Part shown: piece by piece, positions 19,328-27,457 of the stretch | Layout of the letters: each line of letters opens with the position of its first letter | Position numbering within the stretch: position 1 is the stretch's first letter | Assembly (NCBI GenBank): GCA_009869945.1 | Contig: WIXG01000672.1 | Coordinates: forward strand, 1-27,457 | Length of the DNA: 27,457 nucleotides | Direction of reading: 5' to 3' | Source of the DNA: Mesaphorura yosii | Lineage: Eukaryota > Arthropoda > Collembola > Poduromorpha > Tullbergiidae | Notes under the pieces: model-generated | Told to the model about the DNA's origin: nothing | The model's input: the letters and a program-made list of their open reading frames with translations, nothing else | Databases searched by the model: none | Made by a program: the position numbers and the translations under genes

Positions 19328-19771
19328 ATGGGTGATAAAAATCTGCCGCTCCTGCTCGCTTCGCTGGAGCCTGTCTAACACAAAGGCGACTTTGTTTATG
19401 TGAGTCTGAAACCGAAGCACCCAGCAATGACCCGTCTGCTGTCGAAAATCGGGACGAACGACGTGGTGGCTGTCGTCACCGAATCGGAGGGTATCACATT
19501 CATCCTTCGTCGTGAACTCGCCGACGCCGACTCCTTCGCGCTTGGCTACGACTACGACCTGGGCGGCTTTATCGCCAGGTGGATTACTCTTCGCGTCCAT
19601 TCTTCGCTGAACGCCGTCGGACTCACAGCAGCCGTCGCCGGTGCTTTGACTCAGGCGGGCATTTCGTGCAACGTTGTAGCAGCCTTTTATGATGATCACC
19701 TCTTCGTGCCGATGGAAGACGGGCCCAAGGCGATGGAAGTTCTGAAGAATTTGTCGCACTCGCAGTCGTGA
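19328..19771 (+). pseudogene. ACT-domain protein of bacterial type, one in-frame TAA
   Basis: From ATG 19328 the frame encodes an N-terminal block (DKNLPLLLASLEPV), a TAA at 19376-19378, then continues in the same frame to TGA at 19769-19771, about 146 codons overall. The downstream part reads NDVVAVVTESEGITFIL, RWITLRVHSSLNAVG and AGISCNVVAAFYDDHLFVP, a pattern of the short stand-alone ACT-like proteins (ACT_3/ACT_7) common in bacteria and fungi. Those domains bind amino acids or other small ligands and act as regulators. The homologous bacterial proteins begin with the same LLASL..G.fVy block, so the stop lies inside the conserved part, most simply a TTA-to-TAA type change. No intron is seen. 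Coding GC is higher than its flanks. Without the stop it would look like a complete transferred gene. Confidence 0.65.
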
Positions 19772-19930
19772 GCAGAGTAAAATTAATCAAGCGCCTTTGC
19801 CATTTTACTTTGTGAAAGCAGTTCGAATTGGTTTTTGCCATTTAAAGTAATTAAACAAATGCGTATCGTGCTCGACCTTCACCTTCAAGACTTTGGGAGA
19901 GCGCATGCATTCGTTGATTGTATCTACTAA

Positions 19931-20605
19931 TGATCACAGACCTGATGACGACTCGTCTTGCAAGGGCTTGAAATCATTGAACTTCTTCAGATGAGCGAAG
20001 ATAATTTCGCGAGTCACGTCGTACCTGCGAAGCACGCGGGCTCATGCTTCTTTGTCATTTTCTTCGGTGGCTTGAAACGAAGAAATGATGGTCGCTGCTT
20101 CGCCGATGAGACAAGACTTGAGATGTATAATCTTCTCAGCACCGGACAGGCTCGCGTTCTTGTGGACCGACGCAATGAACAAGTCGCGGAAGGAGGACCA
20201 CTCGGCAAAGTTACCACCGAACTGGGGAAACTTGATGCGCTCCAACCTAAATGATGGTGAAAGATGCGCTAATTTCTTCTCTTTAAGCTTGTTGGCTTCG
20301 GTCATGACTTTGACCTGAAGAGTCTCGATGCACCCGTTGATGGTGTCGAAGTGCCCTTCGTGCACTGCAGGGAAGAACACTTTACTTTCGCACAAGTTGT
20401 ACGTAGCGTCGTACAAATCCTCGCCTTGAGCCTTGAACGCTTTCAAGCTAGTGGAATGCAGCTCCAGCACAGAAGGGTCGAGTAAATCAGGAGGGTAGGC
20501 GATGATAATCACCTGCAACTTCACCACTTTACGGGAGAGCAGCTCCCGTTTCTTCACCAGATCGATGACTATCGCGGGCATGATGGGGTGAGAACGAACG
20601 AGCAC
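19931..20605 (-). pseudogene. Pao/BEL retrotransposon gag remnant (DUF1759-like)
   Basis: The minus-strand frame from 20605 (or the Met at 20581) encodes about 187 aa with a helical start and the DUF1759 core: RIKFPQFGGNFAEWSSFRDL, then SLSGAEKIIHLKSCLIGEAA. This is the gag-side signature of Pao/BEL LTR retroelements. An in-frame TGA at 20042-20044 interrupts it; the same frame then continues with YDVTREIIFAHLKKFNDF to a second stop near 19935. No protease, reverse transcriptase or integrase follows in the window. It is a 5' fragment of a retroelement. Confidence 0.75.
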
Positions 20606-21336
20606 GGTTCACAAAGACAAAAGAACTGGAAAACTTTTTAAAAATTGGGTTGGTTTTGAGGATTTCGATAAAAGGAGAACAGGAGAAATGATTTTATCTC
20701 GCCTTTTATTGATAAACGAAAAAGAACAAGTGACAAACAAAATAACAAAATTGACCGCCCAGGCCAGCAGACGAATGAGGAGTGAAGTGAAGGAAATGTG
20801 ACTTGAGCTTGAAAGCATAAGGAAGCATTAGACAAAAGGCAAACCATACACTGAACGGGAAAGGACCAATAATTGAATAATTAAGTTGGGCATTTTAAAT
20901 TTTGCACCGCGCCGTCTCGACCTCGAACAGTGGTAATTTTGCTTGAGTGGTGAATTGCACACCTGAGTGTGATCCAATTGCTGGGTTCAGACAACCGAGA
21001 CCGCCTACCCGTCAATCATTGCAAATTATTCCAGTTGCGGGGTATTGCAAAAATTCCACTGCATTTGAAAATGGTTAGTGAAATGTCACAAAATGAATTA
21101 TTGAATGCTTTCACATGCCTTTCCAGTTGAGACGACCTTTTGGGCCCAATTGCTTTCACCAAAAGTCCAGAAATAAGGAAAGCAAGTCAATTAAACCTAC
21201 ATTAATTTAAAAGTAGGCACAAGAGCAGTCTTTTCTACGAACTTCAAAATTGACAAATGCTTGAGACTCAAGTTTAGTCAGTCATTTTGCGGTCCAACGC
21301 CACAGTTGCATTCCAACTGGCACGTAAAATTCAAAA
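20606..21336. other. Intergenic stretch with possible LTR/leader relic
   Basis: No gene is seen in 731 bp. The part next to the gag remnant (about 20606-20830), read on the minus strand, is pyrimidine-rich with an aataaa near 20710, which would suit an R/U5 and leader of the retroelement. I found no matching second LTR in the window, so this is a guess. The remainder is AT-rich and featureless and includes the promoter of the receptor gene starting at 21337. Confidence 0.3.
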
Positions 21337-22519
21337 ATGACAGGTGAAGTTAAGGCCTTTCTTGTTTCCCTGCTCACGCGAGTGGCTCCCCCTTCAGTGC
21401 CTCAGGGAAAATACGCACTTAAGTGGACGTACTTCGTTACAGAGTTTGCAACCAGCCGATTTCTCGTGAGCCCCTTCGGCTGGGACCGAGACAGAATGCA
21501 GCTGAAGTACGTCGGCGGTTGGCGGGTGGGATCGCGGTTGAGTTGCCTGCGATGGCGGCTAGGCATGGGCGCAATGATTCTCTTGGCAACGACAACCATG
21601 CTGGAAACTCTCAAAAATCTTTACGTGGAAGCAATGCAGAAGGAGAAACTGAACGACTTCGTCATTTGCGCCCAACTGGTCTCCACAATCATGAGCGCCA
21701 AATTTGTGACGGCCGCCGTTCACTGCCTCCCTGCTCCTGGCCTGTAGACTCCTGACGGCCACCCTGCCCGTCCTTCTGCCCCTTTCGTACCTCCTCCAGT
21801 GCAACTCCAGTCCTGCCGCAACAATGATTCCACTCTGCGACGACGTTGGCGGGGTCACGCACCACGCCTCGCTTTGGCTCGTGCCCGCCTTCGCTGCAAT
21901 TCACTGGCTCGCCTTCGCTTTGGTCCTGGAGCAAATTTTCTGTCACTGTTTCCTGGTCATTGTTGTGGCCGTCCTGGGAATCCGGTTCGTGACGGAGATC
22001 GGACACGACTCGCGTTTGAAGCTTGAGTGCCGCACCCTTGCGCACTTTCTCGCCAGCTACCGCCAAGTTCAAATATTCGTGAAACTCATAAACGAGACCA
22101 CGCATACGTTTCTGCCGATTCTATGCGTCGAAACTAGCGCCGTCATCATCGGTTCCGCCTTTTTCTTGATCAGGGGCGTGTTCAGCAGTTCGTTCCGTGC
22201 CCTGCTTGGAGTCCGCTGCCTCAGCGCCCTCTCTTTTCTGCTTTTTATAGTAGTGGGAGGGGGCGAACTGGGTTCGGAATTATTGCGGCTGAAGAACAGG
22301 CGACCAGCCACAGTCCCCACAAGCGGCGGGAACGTGGACACAGAAGGGGCGGGGGTTCACGTGGACGCCGATGGGAAGGACCTTCGAGCCTGCGCGCCTA
22401 TAAAACTCTGCGCAGGAGAGTTCTACGTCGTCATGCGTCACACGCCCCTGGAAGTGCTTTACAGGATGTTCGAGGCACTCGTGACATTGTTTTGTGCAAT
22501 TCCAGCCTCAAAAACTTAG
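21337..22519 (+). pseudogene. Gustatory-receptor-like seven-helix protein with one frameshift
   Basis: Two consecutive frames make one multipass membrane protein. The first (ATG 21337 to about 21720) includes FATSRFLVSPFGWDRDRM, a motif I associate with springtail chemoreceptors, and hydrophobic helices (MGAMILLATTTML). At about 21719-21721 the reading frame moves by one base and continues as ASLLLACRLLTATLPVLLPL to TAG at 22517-22519, with further helices such as LVPAFAAIHWLAFALV and LSFLLFIVVGGG. Together about 390 aa, seven or so helices. The canonical C-terminal TYxxxxxQF motif of insect gustatory receptors is missing; the protein ends after FEALVTLFCAIP. The ancestor was probably a ligand-gated ion channel of the gustatory/odorant receptor family. 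No splice sites explain the shift, so it is a lesion or an assembly error. Confidence 0.6.
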
Positions 22520-23251
22520 ATTTTAGTATGCAGATGTAAGCAACAAAATTAATACTTCGGTAACTGTAATATGTAGTTAAATATATTTGAGTTTCCCGGT
22601 GGTGTTCTGAAGTATCCCTGATTACCGTAGAATAAAAAAAATAATCACGACAATGTCGTGGTAAGAAAAGCACATGAAGAAATTAGTAGTAGACAAATTA
22701 CTAAATAATCCCTCCCACCAGATTTTCAACCACTGTCCCTGGTGGGCGTTAACCTTGCCGTCGTCGCTTGAGTCTGATGGATCGAAGCGTATAACTGTTC
22801 TCTCCGTTTAGGAGTAGCAAGAACAGTATGTACAGTATGTTCTAGCAATGCAAGCTGAGGAATAATATACACTTGGATACGGATACACATGATTTTACTG
22901 TGGACATTCCTCAGAACTCACCCGTAAGCAGAGAATTTCGTACCGATAATCAAACTCGAACAATAATGCTGCATTCTGTAGAAGCTGTTCTGCGGATTTT
23001 ACCACAAATATGCCACAATTGTACGGATCACATTCACTGACATCAAAGTCGACAGTCATCTGGTTGAACAAAAAGTGAATGAAAATAATTTGAAGCAAAA
23101 TGTGAAGAATTCAATTCGTCAAGTCTCAAATCTGTTATATTTAGAATGTACTTTCAACTTAGTGAGAAATTAAAACTGCAGGCTTCCATCTGTTGATAAA
23201 TCGATTTTCCGTTTGGTGAACAGCACTTGTGGCTCTTCTAATGAAGCCCAC
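22520..23251. other. Intergenic stretch between convergent receptor genes
   Basis: It is 732 bp, mostly AT-rich. It contains a hairpin-forming pair (cccaccag ... ctggtggg) near 22713-22746 and a short symmetric element agaaca...tgttct near 22820-22843. One possible orphan exon on the minus strand is listed separately. No complete gene is visible. Confidence 0.4.
22922..23059 (-). other. Possible orphan internal exon
   Basis: On the minus strand a 46-codon open stretch is flanked by a good acceptor (ttgttcaaccag) and a good donor (cgg|gtgagt), with both ends in phase 0. It contains VSECDPYNCGIFVVKSAEQ. It lies beyond the stop of the gustatory-receptor-like gene on the same strand. I do not recognise the protein. 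It could be an alternative 3' exon of that gene, part of another gene continuing out of view, or chance. Confidence 0.25.
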
Positions 23252-24789
23252 TCATGTCTTCGAAACGACCAACGAGTTGGCTCTGAATTGCAGGATAATA
23301 ATAGAAAATGTCACCAACAAACTCAGAACCTGTCAATAATACACAAATGCTCATTTCGCAGTTGGAATCCAAATTTCAAGAGTCAAAACATTACCGAACC
23401 CAAAAACCCGCTTGAGAATTTGAAGAATCCGGCGCCGTAGAGGCTAACTGCGCCAGACGTCGCCTGATGTACTGCGACGTTGAACAGACGTACTTTCATG
23501 CGCGTGTGAACTTCTGGGTCACACAGCCACCGTTCCATGATGGCCGCTTTGTTGCTCAGAATCACTGCAAGTACTTGGAAGTTGAATGTACTGAACAGGA
23601 AAAAGAGGTTACGAATGAAGAATGACCATCCGCCTGGGTTCAAGCAGTCTAAGAGTAGAAACAGGTCGTCTGGAAATTTGCACAGGGCCAATCCAAACAC
23701 CAGAATCCCAATTGCGGAGTTAACGGCTCCGGTCAAGTCGTGCAAGTGTTTGTAGTCCCTCAAAACCTAAATAAATGCAATGTAACTTTGGAATCAAGAC
23801 GAGCAGAACTTGGAATTTGGGCTCACATCATCCACGCAAGCAGGCGACCCACGCAATTTATCCTTGAAATTCTTGACTCGGCTGTAAAATGCGTTCGCAA
23901 CCCCATTCAGAGTGAGGGTGAGTGTAAAGGGAAGAAGCTCCACGAAATTCCAATAAACAAGGCGAAGGAAGACCATCGCAACTGCAAACGCCCCCGAACT
24001 CCAAAAAACAAGGGGAAAGTCTTTCTGGGGATCAGCGGCAAAAATCAAATTCAAATGAAGCTGGTTGAAATAGTTGACACACCAATTTTCCGCAGTTTTT
24101 GTGAAACTCCATCCATTTCGGACAAATTCATTTACGATGAAGGTTGACACGTTTATCGACAGCAAAATTAAGGCAAGTGCGCAGGCAACCGCGACTCGGA
24201 CGCGGGAACGTCGACTTCGGGAAACGGCGGGCTCAAAATACGCTGGTGGACAATTCTGCAGCAATCTCAAGACACTTGGCAAATGACGGTTCATTTTCCG
24301 CCAGATTGTACTAATCGATAGAAATGTGCAAAGTACAAGTCCGCCACGGCGCGTGACTTCAAAATACGAAATGGGATTGCTTTCGCGGACTTGACTAGAA
24401 GTTATGATGCGTGCGATTCGCGTGACGTCGGCCAGGAGGACGGCGGCTGGTGGTAGCCAACACAGCGCTCTTGCAAAACCGTTTCGTCTAACCATCGAAA
24501 GAGAGCCGCTATTCCAGTTGATACGGAAGGGGAAAATGAAAAAATGATGCGCGAGGCGAAAGTAGACATGCAACACGTGAATTGGGTGGACGGGCAACCG
24601 AAACCGATCCTGTGACTGATATGGCGAATTTTCTTGAGCAGCGCCTTCAAAGATTTTGACCGCGACGTGCGAAATCTTGCGGGAAGCATACATTTTGGGA
24701 TTTATAAAGCGATGCGCACGATTTCGAGTAAACACAATTGAATACTGCAAAAGTAGAAGAATTCCAGCCATTCTGGACATCGTCGTCAT
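23252..24789 (-). CDS. Gustatory-receptor-like seven-helix chemoreceptor
   Basis: Three exons, all phase 0: 24789-23827, 23766-23395 and 23329-23252, with donors gtgagc and gtaatg and acceptors tttatttag and ttgacag, giving 470 aa. Exon 1 holds an N-terminal hydrophobic segment and helices such as VAVACALALILLSINVSTFI and FAVAMVFLRLVYWNFVELL. Exon 2 has SAIGILVFGLALCKFPDDLF and FFLFSTFNFQVLAVILS. The tiny last exon (25 codons) supplies VTFSIIILQF, matching the TYxxxxxQF signature at the end of the last helix of insect gustatory receptors. Members form ligand-gated cation channels in taste neurons with an intracellular N-terminus. The frame is intact and splice sites agree, unlike the neighbouring receptor at 21337. 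The ATG at 24789 is chosen; Mets at residues 4 and 7 are alternatives. Confidence 0.75.
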
Positions 24790-24941
24790 TGAGTTGCTAC
24801 GAGTGGTTGTTTCCTTCGACTTGGACAGTGATTTAGTGTTTTGTCACGAAATTGGTAGAAATTATTTTATTTATTCATGAATAGCAAGATTATACCTAAA
24901 TTATTTTACAATTTAGACGATTTTACCGCATATACTTATTG

Positions 24942-25077
24942 ACGCTAAATACGTACTTGGCCTGAGTACGTACTTACACTTAATATGTAGTTCGACAAAG
25001 TACGTACATACATTAAACACATATTCGGGCTGAGTACGTACTGACGCTAAATACGTACTAGGTCTGAGTACAACTGC
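24942..25077 (+). repeat. Degenerate 34-bp minisatellite, four copies
   Basis: Four successive 34-bp units start at 24942, 24976, 25010 and 25044. Units 1 and 4 share acgctaaatacgtact; units 1-3 end with agtacgtac. The repeated core is the palindrome gtacgtac. Units 2 and 3 are more diverged. Confidence 0.8.
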
Positions 25078-25833
25078 TTGTACAACTTGTAAGCAGCTTT
25101 TTACTGGAAGTTGTATACTGCTTTTACGGCAAGTTGTATGGTGCTGCTTTTGTGACATTGCTTGTCACAATTGTGGCATTTGCTTTTAACACGGGAAGTC
25201 CCATGCTCTAGCTAAATACATGTCGCTTGTTCCTTAACCATAACCTAACCTAACTCCACGCCTGCCCACTAGCTCTCTCTGCACTCCCCCCTATGCACTG
25301 CATCTACATCTCTGACATCTCGCACTCCACCCACCGCATTTCTACTCACGACCCTAGACGGGTTAGGTGTAGGAGGCTAATACGCAGCGCGCATATGAAT
25401 TCATAAAATTAATTAATTTTAACGTGAAAGAGCTGCGTGATATATGGCTCAATTTTTACTGGCTTGAGCCCTAAGGAGCAGTTTTCTTACCTATAGGGAA
25501 ATTTCTCGGTTTCCGCTGGGACAGGAGGTACAGGACCAGGAGAACGAGAAGGGCAATTCAAATCACAAACACGGACATTTTTTGTCAATAATTACGTTCA
25601 GGTTCTTCAAAAAAAGTCTCTTGAGTTGAGAATCGAGTATCGAGAAGAAATCGAGAGCCGTTGCTCTGCACGTGCGAAAGAATGGTCACGTCAACTTGAT
25701 TCAAAAGAGCCGCCTTTCAAGTAAAAATCAGTAAACATCAGTTTGAACACAGGAAACATGACGCAATTGACGCCCCACCGTTGTGCCGGCTTCTCTTGCA
25801 GCAAGACAAGAGAACGAGAACATTAAAAACATG

Positions 25834-25839
25834 TTTATT
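25834..25839 (-). terminator. Polyadenylation signal (AATAAA on minus strand)
   Basis: tttatt on the plus strand, 12 bases past the proline iminopeptidase stop on the minus strand. Confidence 0.5.
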
Positions 25840-25850
25840 CTTTTCTAAAG

Positions 25851-26876
25851 TCAATTAAAATGGTGCGACAGTGTCTTGTACTTGTCCAGGGCCGCTACAA
25901 TCCCCTTCGTGTTCGCAGGGTCCTTCGCCTCGTGTCCCGCGCCCCATATAAACTTCAGGTCCGCATGGGGGAGGCACTTTTTCAGGTCCCAGGCGGCCGT
26001 GGCGGGGCAGACGACGTCGTAGCGCCCTTGCACAATCGAAACGGGAGTCCGCGCCTCGGCGAGCACGTGCGCCTGCTCCAAAATGTAGTCCGGAGTAGGG
26101 AGAAATGCTCCATTGACTAAGTAGTGGGACTCCACGCGGCAGTAGCCCAGAGCCTCCTCCCCCACATCCTTACACGCCTCCTCCACTTCCTCGTGTGGCA
26201 CGCGCAGCTCGCATGTCGCCGTCTCGTAGACCATCCACGCCCGCACGCACCGCCGACGCTCCGCCTCGTCGACACCCAGCCCCACGAATCGTTTGTGGTA
26301 CGCCTGCAAAAAGTTACCCCGCTCCTCCGGCGGGATGGCGTTACTATAAACTTCCCAAACATCCGGGAAGAGATTGCTGGCTCCGCCCTGGTTGAACCAG
26401 TCAATATCCGCTTGGCGGCATAGAAACACGCCGTTCACCACTACCGCCAGAACGAGGTCGACGTGGGTCTCGGCGTAGAGCAGAGCGAGAGTGGAGCCCC
26501 AGCTGCCCCCGAATACGACCCATTTGTCCACGCCAAGGTGTTCCCTGAGCTTTTCGATATCCCCCAGCAGTGCCCAGGTATCGTTCTCCTCAAGGCAGAA
26601 AGCAGGCGTCGATTTTCCAACTCCGCGCTGGTCAAACATCACGATTCGGTAGGCGGCCGGGTCAAAATACCGCCTATCACGCGGCACAAAGCCCTCACCG
26701 GGTCCCCCGTGCAAGAAGACGACGGGGAGGCCCTTCGGGTTACCGCACTGCTCGTAGTAAATCGTGTGAAGGGGCGAGACCTTCAGCATGCCCGCATCGT
26801 AGGGCTCGATTGGCGGGTAGAGCCACTTTTCTTGTTTTTCCTCGGCCTTGGCCATCGCTTGTACTGAATACTTCAA
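25851..26876 (-). CDS. Proline iminopeptidase (S33 alpha/beta hydrolase)
   Basis: An intact, intronless 341-aa frame. It removes N-terminal proline from peptides (EC 3.4.11.5) and is normally cytosolic. Family landmarks are all present: oxyanion loop HGGPGEG from H56, DQRG at 82-85, nucleophile elbow GGSWGSTLAL with S125, acid D287 in GRYDVVCP, and H315 in GAGHEA. Length is slightly above the usual bacterial 310-320 aa because of a short N-terminal extension. No signal peptide or membrane segment is seen. Start could be Met1 (26876) or Met8. Coding sequence is GC-rich against AT-rich flanks, and the best-known homologues are bacterial, fungal and plant, so horizontal acquisition is plausible. 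A minus-strand aataaa just after the stop shows a eukaryotic 3' end. Confidence 0.9.
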   Translation of the reverse strand: MKYSVQAMAKAEEKQEKWLYPPIEPYDAGMLKVSPLHTIYYEQCGNPKGLPVVFLHGGPGEGFVPRDRRYFDPAAYRIVMFDQRGVGKSTPAFCLEENDTWALLGDIEKLREHLGVDKWVVFGGSWGSTLALLYAETHVDLVLAVVVNGVFLCRQADIDWFNQGGASNLFPDVWEVYSNAIPPEERGNFLQAYHKRFVGLGVDEAERRRCVRAWMVYETATCELRVPHEEVEEACKDVGEEALGYCRVESHYLVNGAFLPTPDYILEQAHVLAEARTPVSIVQGRYDVVCPATAAWDLKKCLPHADLKFIWGAGHEAKDPANTKGIVAALDKYKTLSHHFN

Positions 26877-27457
26877 CTGTCGCGAACAGAGTGGATAGAA
26901 GGCAGTACTAATTCGACACGGGAAACGCGAAATCTCGGCTAGCCGAAAGAATACCGCAGTAGCCTGATAAGGATACCGCGTATCGCAATTCCGATTGGAA
27001 TGTCTGGAACTTTAGGACACCAAACACAGACAAAAATGATCATCGACGGGACGGCAAAGATTGCAAGGCAAGAAAGAGATTGTCCAGGACCAGAAGATTT
27101 GTAAATAGTAAAAAAGAAAACGTTTTGTAGCCGAAAGCTGACGATTGCAATTGTCATGAATAATTGGCATGAGTTGATGCTACTTGTCCGTTCTGAAACT
27201 TTCTCGCATGACAATTGCTGTGAGGTGGAAAAATGAGAATACAATGTGGCGTGAACGTAATCTGGAGGTTTTACCTTTCTGTGCACAAAGGCTTTATTAA
27301 GTATCAATCTTTACAGAGTAAGGGACGGAAGAAGACTGCCAAAATTACAAATACAAGTTATTAATATCCCGATCCGAACACGACTTGTTGTCATGTCCGT
27401 GCTCCTTCTCTTTGTTGCTTTCTGTGTTGGGTCCGTGATCTCGCCTCTGCGTCATAA
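26877..27457. other. Right window edge, little supported
   Basis: Apart from the possible membrane-protein exon, I see no gene in these 580 bases. The part nearest 26877 is the presumed promoter of the proline iminopeptidase gene. Confidence 0.35.
26939..27307 (-). other. Possible terminal exon of a membrane protein
   Basis: A minus-strand frame ending at 26939 encodes two hydrophobic stretches (FMTIAIVSFRLQNVFFF and SLSCLAIFAVPSMIIFVCVW) and a basic end. A candidate acceptor (ccacctcacag, about 27215-27225) could open an exon inside it. It resembles the C-terminal part of a receptor-like membrane protein, but no TYxxxxxQF motif is present and no upstream exon is visible before the window ends. 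Coding status is uncertain. Confidence 0.25.

Larger units (their letters stand above)
24790..25850. other. Long intergenic stretch with minisatellite and low-complexity DNA
   Basis: More than 1 kb without a recognisable gene. It contains the 34-bp tandem array at 24942-25077. Next come several related motifs around acaacttgtaagc / gaagttgtatactgc (25075-25145), two tandem cctaa units near 25245-25255, and a CT-rich segment (25255-25340). The rest is AT-rich. Confidence 0.5.

Noticed and set aside
20609..20847. Small hydrophobic frames on the minus strand next to gag
   Set aside because: Both overlap in an AT/pyrimidine-rich stretch that is better explained as retroelement leader or plain intergenic DNA.
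22820..22843. Steroid-receptor-type response element (agaaca ... tgttct)
   Set aside because: The half-sites are 12 bases apart instead of 3, and the middle is a short direct repeat; probably chance.
25240..25260. Telomeric repeat (cctaa units as in arthropod TTAGG telomeres)
   Set aside because: Only two tandem units and one loose gttagg further on; too short for telomeric DNA and set in ordinary intergenic sequence.
1..27457. Altered genetic code (stop codon reassignment) to explain in-frame stops
   Set aside because: TAA, TAG and TGA each occur inside damaged genes and each also ends an intact gene (TAA at 10750, TGA at 14024, TAG at 4813-strand genes or others), and frameshifts are as common as stops. 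Local damage or error explains it better.
1..27457. tRNA, rRNA or CRISPR arrays
   Set aside because: No cloverleaf with B-box pattern, rRNA-like conserved block or regularly spaced direct repeats with unique spacers was noticed; a covariance-model search would settle it.

Overview
The window is arthropod-like eukaryotic DNA, most plausibly from a springtail (Collembola). Genes carry short GT..AG introns (about 60-110 bp). There are divergent chemoreceptors (two gustatory-receptor-like genes and one ionotropic-receptor-like gene), a clan-2-like P450 relic, a Pao/BEL retroelement relic and a pogo-like DNA transposon. Beside them sit several genes of bacterial or fungal type: an intronless proline iminopeptidase, an ACT-domain protein, an FG-GAP-like secreted repeat protein, and a pentapeptide/WD40 protein. 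The Collembola call is inference from gene content and from recall of receptor style; it was not tested.

Layout. 223-792 (+) is a small unrecognised gene broken by an in-frame TAA. 974-4813 (-) is a 1279-aa intronless pentapeptide-WD40 protein with a C-terminal membrane anchor. 5329-6927 (-) and 7464-10752 (+) are two divergently transcribed genes that both join a GTPase-like N-terminus to a MACPF pore-forming signature. The second also ends in a Hedgehog-type Hint autoprocessing domain. 10837-12395 (-) is a decayed P450 plus an unrecognised decayed coding stretch. 12652-14026 (+) is a secreted six-repeat protein. 14515-14766 (+) is a SMYD-like SET remnant. 14965-16633 (-) is a frameshifted ionotropic-receptor-like gene. 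16745-18997 is a DNA transposon with about 208-bp terminal inverted repeats. 19328-19771 (+) is an ACT-domain gene with one in-frame TAA. 19931-20605 (-) is Pao/BEL gag. 21337-22519 (+) and 23252-24789 (-) are gustatory-receptor-like genes. 24942-25077 is a 34-bp minisatellite. 25851-26876 (-) is proline iminopeptidase.

The most notable item is the GTPase-MACPF-Hint protein with its divergent GTPase-like-MACPF partner. One member has an intact P-loop and a Hint domain; the other has lost the P-loop lysine and has no Hint. The shared promoter region suggests co-expression of a switch-controlled, possibly self-cleaving pore-forming pair. This is a hypothesis.

A second theme is that many otherwise well-preserved reading frames are interrupted by exactly one stop or one single-base shift. 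This could be recent pseudogenisation in an accessory region or residual long-read assembly error, and the sequence alone cannot separate the two.
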